The notes under the pieces: model-generated
What the model was told of the DNA's origin: nothing
Seen by the model: only the letters and a program-made list of their open reading frames with translations
Database searches by the model: none
Program-made: the position numbers and the translations under genes
In this document: positions 1-8,881 of the stretch, one piece after another
Layout of the letters: the number at the start of each line of letters is the position of its first letter
Numbering within the stretch: position 1 is the first letter of the stretch
Assembly: GCF_019264375.1 (NCBI RefSeq)
Contig: NZ_JAHVAI010000007.1
Location: 62,001-126,000 of the forward strand
DNA from: Sedimentimonas flavescens
GTDB lineage: Bacteria > Pseudomonadota > Alphaproteobacteria > Rhodobacterales > Rhodobacteraceae
Length of the DNA: 64,000 bases
Reading direction: 5' to 3'

Positions 1-49
1 GCGACCATAGCTCGCGCTCTTCGGGGGACAGTTTGCGGCGGCGGCTCAT
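1..49 (-). CDS. Smr-domain protein, N-terminal fragment
   Basis: Only the first 16 codons lie in the window; the rest runs off the left edge. They read MSRRRKLSPEERELWS, a typical start for alphaproteobacterial Smr (MutS2 C-terminal-like nuclease) proteins. The ATG overlaps the TGA of mltA in an ATGA, so the two are probably translationally coupled. Identity rests on this short peptide plus the known mltA-smr neighbourhood in Rhodobacterales, so the assignment is inference. Confidence 0.6.
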   Translation of the reverse strand, partial: MSRRRKLSPEERELWS

Positions 50-942
50 GCGACCCTCCGCAGCACGATCATCGCGCCATGGGCGTTCACGGCGCCAGCG
101 GCCAGACCGGCCTCGGGGCCGGAACCGAGGAAGATATCGCCCCGCCCGGCGCCCCTGATGGCCGAGCCGATATCCTGCGCCACTGTCAGGCGCGGTGGCA
201 GGCCGGGGCAATTGACCCAGACCGGGCTGCCAAGCGTCACGATCTCAGGGTCAACCGCCAGGCTGCGGCCCGAAGTCACCGGTCGCCCCATGGCGCCGAT
301 GGGGCCGCTCTCTTCGGGCAGGTCGAGCACGCGGAAGAACACGAAGGACGGATTGTGGTTGAGCAGGTCCGGCACCTGATCGGGATGCTGCTTGCACCAA
401 TGCCGGATCGTCTGCGGTGTCATCTCTTCGGCCGGGGCCACTCCGCGCCGCACCAGTTCCGCACCGATGGAGCGGTAGGGATGCCCGTTCTTGCCGGCGA
501 ACCCCAGCCGCATCGTGCCGCCCTCATCCAGACGCACCCGGACCGAGCCCTGCACCTGCGCCAGAAATGCCTCGATGGCGCTTTCCAGATAGACCAACTC
601 GCGCCCGCCCATCATGTCGCTGGCAAGTATCTCGGAGCGGCTGTGCCAGGGTTGCAGCGCATCCATCCCCTCGGGCATCGCATAGAGCGGGTGGTGAAAC
701 CGGGCCGAGGTATAGCGCGATCCGAGCAGTTCAGGCTCGTAATAGGCGGTGAAATGGGCGCGGCCTGCGGGGACGACCTCGTAGGGGCGGAAATACTGCT
801 CGAACAGCGCCTTTTCCTGACCGGGCGCGGGGTCTGGCCCGTTCCAGCCGAAAAGACCGGCAGTCACGCAAAACGCCGCCCAGGCGGCGGCGTGGTCATC
901 GCTTTCCCATCCCTCGATCTCGGCCCAGTCGAGCGGCCGCAT
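46..942 (-). CDS. mltA: murein transglycosylase A (MltA/3D domain)
   Basis: A 298-residue lytic transglycosylase that would cleave the MurNAc-GlcNAc bond of peptidoglycan to give 1,6-anhydro ends. The MltA domain occupies roughly residues 60-190 (FTAYYEPEL, then the GHPYRSIG stretch). A C-terminal 3D barrel follows, with AQDIGSAIRG; Asp257 matches the catalytic Asp of E. coli MltA by hand alignment, and Asp269 lies in GDIFLG. The ATG lies 3 nt after the stop of the Tim44-like gene, and the 3' end overlaps smr, so the three form one leftward operon. The N-terminus (MRPLDWAEIEGW) shows no signal peptide or lipobox, unusual for an enzyme that must reach the periplasm. The family call is secure; export route unknown. 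Confidence 0.9.
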   Translation of the reverse strand: MRPLDWAEIEGWESDDHAAAWAAFCVTAGLFGWNGPDPAPGQEKALFEQYFRPYEVVPAGRAHFTAYYEPELLGSRYTSARFHHPLYAMPEGMDALQPWHSRSEILASDMMGGRELVYLESAIEAFLAQVQGSVRVRLDEGGTMRLGFAGKNGHPYRSIGAELVRRGVAPAEEMTPQTIRHWCKQHPDQVPDLLNHNPSFVFFRVLDLPEESGPIGAMGRPVTSGRSLAVDPEIVTLGSPVWVNCPGLPPRLTVAQDIGSAIRGAGRGDIFLGSGPEAGLAAGAVNAHGAMIVLRRVA

Positions 943-945
943 GGC

Positions 946-1605
946 TCAGCCGCCCGTGGCGACAAGCTGCCAGTTCGGATCGGCGCTGCCCATCTTGCGC
1001 GCGAAAGTCCATACGTCGCGCTGCTTGCGCGGGCTGCGCGGGTCGCCCTCGACCACGTTGCCATTGGCATCGCGCGCCACCGAGATGACCTCACCGAGGA
1101 AGCGCACGGTGATCTCGGCCTCGCGGCTCGAGGCGTCATATTCGGCCTCGCTCAGCACCATTTCGCGCAGGCCCATGAATTCGGCCTGAATATCCAGCCC
1201 CTGCTCGGCACGCGCCTGAACGACGCCTTCGAAGGCCGCGAAAACCTCGGGCGACAGGAAGGGGCGGATTTTCTCCAGATCGCCGGTCTCGAAGGCCATC
1301 AGGATCATCTCATAGGCGCCACGTGCGCCCTGCAGGAACGATGTGACGTTGAAGCTCGGCTCAGCCTGCTTCATCTGGGCCAGCGCACGCGCCGCGGGCG
1401 AGCCTTCGGCCACGTGATCGGTGATGTCCTGATCGGGGCCGCCCTCGATCACCTCGAAGCCGCGACGCTGCGCGGGTCCGGGGCGCTCAAGCGGCGCGTC
1501 GGGGTCTTCCCATCCGTCGCGCGTGCCCAGCACGTTCTTGAGGCGCAGGATCAGGAAGATCGCGATCCCGGCAAGGACGATCAGCTGGATGACGGCATTG
1601 GACAT
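946..1605 (-). CDS. Tim44/TimA-like domain inner-membrane protein
   Basis: Residues 5-21 are a single hydrophobic segment (NAVIQLIVLAGIAIFLIL), followed by a charged linker and a C-terminal Tim44-like domain (about residues 85-219; AYEMILMAFETGDLEKIRPFLS and the WTFARKM end are typical). Mitochondrial Tim44 tethers Hsp70 to the import pore; the role of bacterial versions is less clear and is linked to inner-membrane and respiratory protein assembly. I chose the ATG starting MSNAVIQ because the membrane anchor begins there; a longer reading adds 32 residues with no family resemblance. It is divergent from fxsA and first in the operon with mltA. The fxsA-secB neighbourhood fits an envelope-biogenesis role (inference). 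Confidence 0.85.
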   Translation of the reverse strand: MSNAVIQLIVLAGIAIFLILRLKNVLGTRDGWEDPDAPLERPGPAQRRGFEVIEGGPDQDITDHVAEGSPAARALAQMKQAEPSFNVTSFLQGARGAYEMILMAFETGDLEKIRPFLSPEVFAAFEGVVQARAEQGLDIQAEFMGLREMVLSEAEYDASSREAEITVRFLGEVISVARDANGNVVEGDPRSPRKQRDVWTFARKMGSADPNWQLVATGG

Positions 1606-1721
1606 GTGCGCCTCGGACAACAGTGGGTTGGTATCGGAACTCTCCGAACCTATGTAGGATAGCGGCGCGTTCAAGTCCACCAACGCCCGAACTGATGTCA
1701 AGACCCGCGAAAGGATGCAAT
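1606..1721. promoter_or_regulatory. divergent intergenic region, Tim44-like / fxsA
   Basis: About 115 bases between two divergent starts must hold both promoters. I see no consensus -35/-10 pair or convincing operator. An AAAGGA lies just before the fxsA ATG and could be its ribosome binding site. Confidence 0.4.
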
Positions 1722-2204
1722 ATGTGGATCTTTCTGGCCTTTCTGATCGTGCCGCTGATCGAGATCGGCCTGTTCATCCAGGTCGGCGGCCTGATTGGCC
1801 TGTGGCCGACGCTGGCCATCGTGGTTCTGACGGCGATGCTGGGCACGGCGCTGGTGCGCAGCCAGGGCGCGCAGGCGCTCAACGAATTGAAACGCTCGAT
1901 GAACGAGATGCGCGACCCGACCGCTCCGCTGGCACATGGCGCGATGATCCTGTTTGCCGGCGCGCTTTTGCTGACGCCGGGGTTCTTCACCGACGCCTGC
2001 GGCCTGGCGCTGCTGGTTCCGGCGGTGCGCGAGGCGGTGCTGCGCTATGTCTCGAAGCGCGTCACGGTCACCAGCTTCAGCGTCAACCAGGGCTTTGAGG
2101 AGCGCCCGCGCCAGCCCGGCCCCGGTGTGATCGACGGCGATTTTTACGAAATCGGGCCGGAAAACCGTCCGCCGCAGGGCCCCTCGGGCTGGACACGGCA
2201 TTGA
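1722..2204 (+). CDS. fxsA: FxsA family membrane protein
   Basis: A 160-residue inner-membrane protein of the FxsA family, named for suppression of phage exclusion when overproduced in E. coli; its normal function is poorly defined. The start MWIFLAFLIVPLIEIGLFIQ is the family signature. Three or four hydrophobic segments lie in residues 1-20, 25-45 and 70-100, followed by a soluble tail rich in Pro and Gly. The ATG is preceded by AAAGGA at a good distance. It sits 52 nt before secB, an arrangement common in Rhodobacterales, and may be co-transcribed with it. Confidence 0.9.
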   Translation: MWIFLAFLIVPLIEIGLFIQVGGLIGLWPTLAIVVLTAMLGTALVRSQGAQALNELKRSMNEMRDPTAPLAHGAMILFAGALLLTPGFFTDACGLALLVPAVREAVLRYVSKRVTVTSFSVNQGFEERPRQPGPGVIDGDFYEIGPENRPPQGPSGWTRH

Positions 2205-2256
2205 GACAGCGGGTCGAGGGTGCTACACCCTTGCCAAGTCGAACACGGAGACAAGA

Positions 2257-2757
2257 ATGACCGAAGAAAATAACGGCGCTGCCCCGGTGCAGCCGCAGAT
2301 GAAAATGCAGATCCTCGCCCAGTTCGTGCGCGACATGTCGTTCGAGAATGCGGTAGCGCTCAAGGGCCTGCAATCGGCCGATGTGCAGCCCGAAATGCAG
2401 GTCCAGGTCAGCCTCGACGCGCGCAAGCGCCCGCAGGACAACCAGTATGAGGTGATCACCAAGTTCAAGATCACCGCGACCAACAAGGCGACCAACACGG
2501 CTCTCTACCTGCTTGAGGTCGATTACGGCGGGATCTTCCACATCGAGGGCATCCCGGAAGAGCAGATGCACCCCTTCCTGCTGATCGAATGCCCGCGTCA
2601 GCTGTTCCCCTTCGTGCGGCGTATCGTCTCGGACGTGACGCGCGACGGCGGCTTCCCGCCCTTCAACCTCGACATGGTGGATTTCATGGCGCTCTACCGC
2701 GCCGAACTGTCCCGCCGCGCCGAGACGCAAAAGCCGGCCGACGCGCCGGTATCCTGA
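2257..2757 (+). CDS. secB: protein-export chaperone SecB
   Basis: A 166-residue SecB that would hold preproteins unfolded and deliver them to SecA at the SecYEG translocon. The family signature is clear: QPQMKMQILAQFVRDMSFE near the N-terminus, the LLEVDYGGIFHI strand, and the PRQLFPFVRRIVSDVTRDGG segment that contributes to the tetramer interface. Length is close to E. coli SecB (155) with short extra tails. A GGAGACAAG precedes the ATG. It follows fxsA in the same direction. Confidence 0.97.
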   Translation: MTEENNGAAPVQPQMKMQILAQFVRDMSFENAVALKGLQSADVQPEMQVQVSLDARKRPQDNQYEVITKFKITATNKATNTALYLLEVDYGGIFHIEGIPEEQMHPFLLIECPRQLFPFVRRIVSDVTRDGGFPPFNLDMVDFMALYRAELSRRAETQKPADAPVS

Positions 2758-2859
2758 TCCCCGGGGCGCGGCAAGCTGCCTCAGGGACAAGGTGACCACA
2801 TGACATTGGGCGCCGCCGTGCTTCATGCTACGGCGGCGCACCGGTTTCAGGCCACAGGT

Positions 2860-3390
2860 ATGACAGAACAGATCCCCGCATGGGTCGGCGACACGCTGAC
2901 CCCCATCGACAAGCTGGAGGTTCACCGCAAGGGGCTCCGCCACAAGGCGGTGTCGATCTTCGTCATGGATGGGGAAAAGGTGCTGCTGCAACGCCGCGCG
3001 CCGGGCAAGTATCACTCGGCGGGGCTGTGGTCGAACACCTGCTGCACCCATCCCCACTGGGGCGAACGCCCCGAGCATTGCGCGATCCGTCGGCTTAAGG
3101 AAGAGCTGGGCATCACCGGCCTTTACCCCGCCCATGCCGACCGGCTGGAGTACCGCGCCGATGTCGGGAACGGGCTGATCGAGCATGAGGTGGTCGATAT
3201 CTACCTGGCCTATGCCAAGCCCGGCATGATCATTGCCCCCGATCCCGATGAGGTCAGCGATATCCGCTGGGTCGGGCTCTATGATCTGGCCGCAGAAGTG
3301 CGCCGCCACCCCGAGCGTTTCTCGCAATGGCTGGCGATTTACCTGGCAGCCCATATGGACCGCATCTTCGGAACGCTGGTGCGGGCCTGA
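2860..3390 (+). CDS. idi: isopentenyl-diphosphate delta-isomerase, type 1
   Basis: A Nudix-fold enzyme interconverting IPP and DMAPP for isoprenoid synthesis (quinones, carotenoids, undecaprenyl phosphate). The 176-residue protein shows NTCCTHPHWGE, with Cys62 matching the catalytic Cys of E. coli Idi, and IEHEVVDIYLA, with Glu110 matching the catalytic Glu. The start MTEQIPAWVGD was chosen because Rhodobacter Idi begins MSEMVPAWVDG at the equivalent place; an in-frame ATG 60 nt upstream has a slightly better Shine-Dalgarno and cannot be excluded. It stands alone between secB and tamA. Confidence 0.95.
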   Translation: MTEQIPAWVGDTLTPIDKLEVHRKGLRHKAVSIFVMDGEKVLLQRRAPGKYHSAGLWSNTCCTHPHWGERPEHCAIRRLKEELGITGLYPAHADRLEYRADVGNGLIEHEVVDIYLAYAKPGMIIAPDPDEVSDIRWVGLYDLAAEVRRHPERFSQWLAIYLAAHMDRIFGTLVRA

Positions 3391-3512
3391 GGGCGCGGGA
3401 TTCTTGCCAATCGACGCCAAAAGCCCCCGCGCAGCCCGGTTTGGCACTGGAATCTTGCCCCCTTTGCTGCAAGTCTGAGCGCATAAGTCGAAGGGGTGTG
3501 ACCGTGGTACCG

Positions 3513-5303
3513 ATGAAAGCGATCTGCGTGGGATTTGCCGCAGCGGTTCTTGTCGCCCAACCTGGTTTCGCCCTCGATCAGTTCAGTTTTGAAACCCCCG
3601 GCGCGCCCGAGGATCTGCGCGAGTTGCTGCGCGGTGCCTCGCTCTCGCGCGATGCCTATTCGGCCAAGAAAACCGAGGCGCAGGAGATTTTTGCCGCCGC
3701 GCGGGCCGATTATGCGCGGCTTCTGGGGGCGCTCTACGATCAGGGCTATTACGGCCCGACGATCTCGATCCTGATCGACGGGCGCGAGGCCGCCGCGATC
3801 CCGCCGATGGATGCCCCCGAAACGATCCGCTCGGTCGCGATCAATGTGACGCCGGGCCCGCAATTCCACTTCGGCGAGGCGCGGGTCGAGCCGCTAACCC
3901 GGAAAACTGCCCTGCCCGGCGAGTTTTCGACCGGCAGCGTCGCACGGTCCGGCCTGATTTCCGACGCCGCGCGCGCCGGGATCGAGGGCTGGCGCGAAAG
4001 CGGCCACGCAAAGGCGCGCATCGCCGAACAGAAGATCGTCGCCGACCACCGCGCACAGGCGCTGAACGCGCGCGTCACGCTCGATCCCGGCCCGCAACTG
4101 ACCTTCGGCGAGATGCAGATGGAGGGCTACGACCGCCTGCGCCCCGAGCGGCTGGCCGAGATCGCAGGCTTTCCGAGCGGCGAGCGGTTCAGCCCAGACG
4201 AGCTTGACGAGGTCCGCAACCGCCTGCGCCGCACAGGTATTTTCAGCTCGGTTGCTCTGACCGAAGCCGCACAGATCGGGCCGAACAATACGCTCGACGC
4301 GCAGCTCAGCGTGGTCGAGGACAAGCCGCGTCGCCTGGGTTTCGGGGCCGAGTACTCCACGGTCGACGGGCTCAACCTGAACGGCTACTGGATGCATCGC
4401 AACCTGCTCGGCGGCGGTGAGCGTTTGCGCGTCGACGCAGAGATCGCGCAGATCGGCGCCGCCTCCTCGGGGATGGATTATTCGCTCGGTGCACGGCTTG
4501 ACCGCCCCGCGACCTTCACCCCCGACACCTCCGCCTTCGTGACCAGCGAGATCGGGCGGCGCGACACCGAGGACTATATCGAGGATTACTTCACCGCCGG
4601 GTTCGGTCTCGATCATATCTTCAACGAACGCCTTTCGGGTTCGGCCGAGATTGCCTATCAGTGGTCGCAGGTCGAAGACGATCTGGGAGAGTTCCGCTAT
4701 CGTCTGATTGCTCTGCCGCTTGGCCTGACATGGGACAATCGCGACAATGCGACCGATGCGACGCGCGGCTATTTCGGCGATGTGACGCTGACGCCGTTCA
4801 TGGGATTGGGCGCTACCGGCTCGGGCGCGCGGTTGACGGGCGATTTTCGCACCTATCGCGGCTTTGGCGAAGACAGCCGTTTCGTTCTCGCCGGGCGCGC
4901 ACAGATCGGCGCGGTATTCGGCCCGACGCTGTTGCAGACCCCGCGCAACTACCTGTTCTATTCGGGCGGGGGCGGCACGGTGCGCGGCCAGCCCTTTGAA
5001 TCGCTTGGCGTCTCGCTGCTGAAGAACGGCACGATCGAAACCGGCGGCACCCGTTTCATGGCGTTCTCGGGCGAGTTTCGCGCAGGCGTCACCGACTCGA
5101 TCGGGGTCGTCGCCTTCTACGATCGCGGTTTCGTCAGCGCCGATGAGTTCTTCAGCGATTCGGGCGAATGGCACGCCGGCGCGGGTCTTGGGCTGCGCTA
5201 CAAGACCGCCATCGGCCCGATCCGTCTCGATGTCGCCACGCCGGTCGAGGGCGACACCGGAGAGGGCGTTCAGCTCTATATCGGCATTGGGCAGGCTTTT
5301 TGA
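3513..5303 (+). CDS. tamA: TamA, Omp85-family outer-membrane assembly protein
   Basis: The outer-membrane half of the translocation and assembly module. It begins with a signal peptide (MKAICVGFAAAVLVAQPGFA), followed by POTRA domains (about residues 20-260) and a C-terminal 16-stranded Omp85 barrel (about 270-596). Features include the GLNLNGYWMHRNLLGGGE entry into the barrel, GGGGTVRGQPFESLG (the conserved VRG loop) and a C-terminal strand ending in Phe (YIGIGQAF). Its TGA overlaps the tamB ATG (TGATG), so the two are translationally coupled. The ATG was chosen to place the signal peptide at the N-terminus. Confidence 0.95.
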   Translation: MKAICVGFAAAVLVAQPGFALDQFSFETPGAPEDLRELLRGASLSRDAYSAKKTEAQEIFAAARADYARLLGALYDQGYYGPTISILIDGREAAAIPPMDAPETIRSVAINVTPGPQFHFGEARVEPLTRKTALPGEFSTGSVARSGLISDAARAGIEGWRESGHAKARIAEQKIVADHRAQALNARVTLDPGPQLTFGEMQMEGYDRLRPERLAEIAGFPSGERFSPDELDEVRNRLRRTGIFSSVALTEAAQIGPNNTLDAQLSVVEDKPRRLGFGAEYSTVDGLNLNGYWMHRNLLGGGERLRVDAEIAQIGAASSGMDYSLGARLDRPATFTPDTSAFVTSEIGRRDTEDYIEDYFTAGFGLDHIFNERLSGSAEIAYQWSQVEDDLGEFRYRLIALPLGLTWDNRDNATDATRGYFGDVTLTPFMGLGATGSGARLTGDFRTYRGFGEDSRFVLAGRAQIGAVFGPTLLQTPRNYLFYSGGGGTVRGQPFESLGVSLLKNGTIETGGTRFMAFSGEFRAGVTDSIGVVAFYDRGFVSADEFFSDSGEWHAGAGLGLRYKTAIGPIRLDVATPVEGDTGEGVQLYIGIGQAF

Positions 5304-8300
5304 TGCGTAGATCCCTCACCCTCCTGCTGCTGACGCTCTGGCCCGTTCTCGCCCCCGCGCAAGAGGCCGCCGCGCCTGAACCTGTCAGCGCCGAGCAGAC
5401 CGAGCGCGACCGCTCCTACCTGACCGGGCTGATCGAGGATAACCTCTCGGGCGCGGGGCGCTCTGTGCGGCTTGACGGGTTTGCCGGTGCGCTTTCGTCG
5501 CGCGCGACGTTTGAGACCCTGAGTATCGCGGATGAGAACGGCGTCTGGCTGACGATCCGCGACGGCGCGATGTCATGGAACCGCAGGGCGATCCTTGCGG
5601 GCCGCTTCGAGATCAGGGAGTTGAGCGCGGCGGAGATCGAGTTGCCGCGCCTGCCCGTCACGGGCGAAGCCGAAGGCGCCAGCCCCGAGGCCAAGCCTTT
5701 CTCCTTCGCGCTGCCCGAACTGCCGGTCTCGATCGATATCGGCACGCTGAAGGCCGACAAGGTGATCCTGGGTGAGGCGCTGATGGGTCAGGCCGCGACG
5801 GTCAAGCTCAGCGGCCAGATGCATCTGGAGGGCGGCGAGGGGAATACCCGCCTGAGCGTCGAGCGCATCGACGGCCAGAAGGGCATCGTCGCGCTGACCG
5901 GAGCCTATGCCAATACGACGCGCCAGCTTGATCTCGACCTGCTGGTCGAAGAGGGCAAGGACGGCATCGCGGCAACCCTGCTCGGGCTGCCCGGAACTCC
6001 GGCGATCGCGTTGGCGGTCTCGGGCTCGGACCCGACCGATAATTTCACCGCAGACCTCGCGCTCAGCACCGAGGGCAAGCCGCGTCTGACCGGGAAGGTC
6101 GCGCTCAGCACCGTCACCACTGCCCCCGACGCGCCGCCCGAGAAGCGTTTCAGCGCCGATCTGAGCGGCGATATCGCGCCCCTTCTGGCGCCAGCGTATC
6201 GCGAGTTTTTCGGTGCCAATGTCGCCCTTCTGGCCGAGGGGCATCGCGGCGCCGATGGCGTGCTGAGCCTGAGCAAGCTGGAAATCGACAGCGAGGCGCT
6301 GGACGTCGCCGGCACGGCGGACATTCTACCCTCGGGCCTGCCCGCCCGGGCCGATCTGACGATCCGCCTCGGCCTCGACAGCGGCGAGGAAGTGCTCTTG
6401 CCGCTCGGCGGCAAGAAGACCTGGGTGCGGCGCGGCACGCTTGGCTTCAAGTATGACAGCGCGCTCAGCGATGGCTGGTCGCTCGACGCGCGGGTGATGC
6501 AGCTGCGCCGGAGCGAGGGCGAGATCCTCAATACCCGTCTCAGCGGGTCGGGCCGGATCGGACATCCCGATGGGCAGAACCCCACGGTCGGCGGCACGAT
6601 CAGCTTCGCCGCAGGCGGCATCGCCCCGGCCGACCCCGCCCTGCAAGAGGCGTTCGGCAGTTTCATCAGCGGCAAGACCATCTTCTTCTGGCAGAAGGGC
6701 GGCGCGCTGAACCTGCAAAACCTGCGAGTGATCGGCCGTGACCTCGCCCTTGGCGGGCGGATGAAATTCGACAATCTGGCTTCGGGGCTGGATATGTCGG
6801 GCGACCTGACGCTTCGCCACGATTCGCTCGCGCGGTTCTCGGCGCTGGCCGGGCGCGCGCTTGGTGGTGCACTCGATGGTCAGCTGAGTGGTCGCTACAC
6901 GCTGCTGAGCGGTGCTTTCGACGTCAATGCCAGCGTCACGGGCCGCGATCTGCTCAGCGGGCAAGAGCAACTCGACGGGCTGTTGCAGGGCCGCTCCGAG
7001 ATCATCGTCTCGGCACTGCGCGACGAGAACGGCATCACCCTGCGCAAGCTCAACGCGACCGCGCGGCAGCTGGTGGCGCAGGCATCAGGCGCGCTGAATA
7101 CCGGTGCAAGCGTTCTGCGTGCCAGTGCGCGCATGGGTGATCTGTCGGTGCTCGGCGGCAACTTGCGCGGCACCTTGCAAGCCGAAGCCAGCCTGACCGA
7201 GACAAACGGCGCGCGCCAAATCGGCATTCAGGCCAAGGGCGACCGGCTGGCCGTGGGCCTGCCCGAGATCGACCGGATTCTGGCGGGTCAAAGCCTGATC
7301 GATCTGAGCGCTGAAGAACGCGACGGTCATCTGCATCTGCAAACATTCCGCCTTGAGAACCCGCAGCTGAGCGCCGAGGCCGAGGGCAGCATCACCGATG
7401 CTGTCCGCAAGATCACGCTCTCGGCGCGGCTGGCCAATACCGCGCTGCTGGCGCCCGGCTTCCCCGGTCCGCTCCAACTGGGCGGCACGGTGGTCGACGA
7501 TAACTCGGCCTATCTTTTGGACCTGAACGCCTCCGGCCCCGGCAACAGCCGCGCGACCGTCAGCGGCTCGCTGGCTACGGACCTCAGCACCTCGGATCTG
7601 GCGATCAGCGGTGGCGCGGAAACCGCGCTGATCAACGCCTTCATCGCGCCGCGCACGGTTCAGGGGCCGCTCAGCTTCGATCTTCGGATGCAGGGCAAAC
7701 CCGCGCTTGCAGCGCTGTCGGGCCTCGTGACGGTGGATGGCGCACGCATGGTGGCGCCCGCCATCGGCGTCACGCTGGAAAACCTCGTGCTGCGGGCCGA
7801 TCTGGCGGGCGCGCGCACGACCCTGTCGGGCGATGCCGCGGTCAAGGGCGGCGGCGGGCTGTCAGTGTCAGGTGCAATCGGCCTGACCAGCCCATTCCAG
7901 ACCGATCTGCGGGTCGAGCTGAACGCCGCCCGGCTGCGCGACCCCGAGCTTTACGACACCCGCATTTCCGGTCCGGTGACGGTTTCTGGCCCGCTCAAGG
8001 GCGGTGCGCGGGTCGGTGGCACGCTGACGCTCGATGAGACCGAACTGCGCATCCCGTCAAGTGGTCTGGCCGGGATCGCGGATATCCCGGAAATCGATCA
8101 CGTGGCCGAGCCCGCCTCCGTTCGCAGCACCCGTGCCCGCGCGGGCGTTCTGGCGAGCAAGACGACCGAGGCTGCGCGCTCGGGCGGGGTCGGGCTTGAC
8201 CTGACCGTGCTGGCGCCGCGGCGCATCTTCGTGCGCGGCCGCGGGCTTGATGCGGAACTCGGCGGCAGCCTGCGACTGACCGGGACCAGCAACAACATGA

Positions 8301-8881
8301 TTCCGATCGGGGAGTTCTCGCTTGTGCGCGGGCGGCTCGATGTGTTGGCCAAGCGCTTCACCCTCGACGAGGGCAAGATCGCGATGCAGGGCGCGCTGGA
8401 GCCGTGGCTGATGTTCCGCGCCACCACAAAGCAGGACGAGTACACCATCAGCCTGACGCTGGTGGGCGACGCCTCGGAGCCCGAGTTGATAATCACCTCC
8501 TCACCCGAACTGCCCGAAGAGGAAGTCCTTGCGCGGCTGCTGTTCAATCGCGGGCTGACCAACCTCTCGGCGCTGCAAGCGGTGCAACTGGCCTCGGCGG
8601 TCGCGACGCTTGCGGGCAAGGGTGGTGCGGGCGTCATGTCCAAGCTGCGCGAGGGCACCGGGCTTGATGATCTCGACCTCAGCACCGATGAGACGGGCGG
8701 CGCCTCGTTCCGGGCAGGGAAATACCTGTCGGAGAATCTCTATACCGATTTGTCTATCAACTCGGACGGCCAGACCGAGCTGAACCTGAACCTCGACGTG
8801 ACACCGAACCTGACGGCACGCGGCTCGGTGGGCTCTGACAGCACCAGCAGCATCGGGATCTTCTACGAGAAGGACTACTGA
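5303..8881 (+). CDS. tamB: TamB, translocation/assembly module inner-membrane protein (DUF490)
   Basis: A 1192-residue AsmA/TamB-type protein predicted to span the periplasm as a beta-taco and to work with TamA in outer-membrane protein assembly or phospholipid transport. It starts with a hydrophobic signal anchor (MRRSLTLLLLTLWPVLAPAQ). The body is repetitive beta-rich sequence with many short SG and LD turns. The C-terminal DUF490 domain (about 830-1192) includes FSLVRGRLDVLAKRFTLDEG and PELPEEEVLARLLFNRG, both diagnostic. The last strand ends in GIFYEKDY. Its 3' end overlaps the convergent lysR by 7 nt. Confidence 0.95.
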   Translation: MRRSLTLLLLTLWPVLAPAQEAAAPEPVSAEQTERDRSYLTGLIEDNLSGAGRSVRLDGFAGALSSRATFETLSIADENGVWLTIRDGAMSWNRRAILAGRFEIRELSAAEIELPRLPVTGEAEGASPEAKPFSFALPELPVSIDIGTLKADKVILGEALMGQAATVKLSGQMHLEGGEGNTRLSVERIDGQKGIVALTGAYANTTRQLDLDLLVEEGKDGIAATLLGLPGTPAIALAVSGSDPTDNFTADLALSTEGKPRLTGKVALSTVTTAPDAPPEKRFSADLSGDIAPLLAPAYREFFGANVALLAEGHRGADGVLSLSKLEIDSEALDVAGTADILPSGLPARADLTIRLGLDSGEEVLLPLGGKKTWVRRGTLGFKYDSALSDGWSLDARVMQLRRSEGEILNTRLSGSGRIGHPDGQNPTVGGTISFAAGGIAPADPALQEAFGSFISGKTIFFWQKGGALNLQNLRVIGRDLALGGRMKFDNLASGLDMSGDLTLRHDSLARFSALAGRALGGALDGQLSGRYTLLSGAFDVNASVTGRDLLSGQEQLDGLLQGRSEIIVSALRDENGITLRKLNATARQLVAQASGALNTGASVLRASARMGDLSVLGGNLRGTLQAEASLTETNGARQIGIQAKGDRLAVGLPEIDRILAGQSLIDLSAEERDGHLHLQTFRLENPQLSAEAEGSITDAVRKITLSARLANTALLAPGFPGPLQLGGTVVDDNSAYLLDLNASGPGNSRATVSGSLATDLSTSDLAISGGAETALINAFIAPRTVQGPLSFDLRMQGKPALAALSGLVTVDGARMVAPAIGVTLENLVLRADLAGARTTLSGDAAVKGGGGLSVSGAIGLTSPFQTDLRVELNAARLRDPELYDTRISGPVTVSGPLKGGARVGGTLTLDETELRIPSSGLAGIADIPEIDHVAEPASVRSTRARAGVLASKTTEAARSGGVGLDLTVLAPRRIFVRGRGLDAELGGSLRLTGTSNNMIPIGEFSLVRGRLDVLAKRFTLDEGKIAMQGALEPWLMFRATTKQDEYTISLTLVGDASEPELIITSSPELPEEEVLARLLFNRGLTNLSALQAVQLASAVATLAGKGGAGVMSKLREGTGLDDLDLSTDETGGASFRAGKYLSENLYTDLSINSDGQTELNLNLDVTPNLTARGSVGSDSTSSIGIFYEKDY

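Noticed and set aside
79-1662. 527-codon open frame on the + strand
   Set aside because: Antisense to mltA and the Tim44-like gene; composition is His/Arg/Gly-rich as expected for a GC-rich shadow frame, with no family resemblance.
2083-3447. 454-codon open frame on the - strand
   Set aside because: Antisense to secB and idi, which both have clear family signatures.
3894-5174. 426-codon open frame on the - strand
   Set aside because: Antisense to tamA; no start signal, no recognisable domain.
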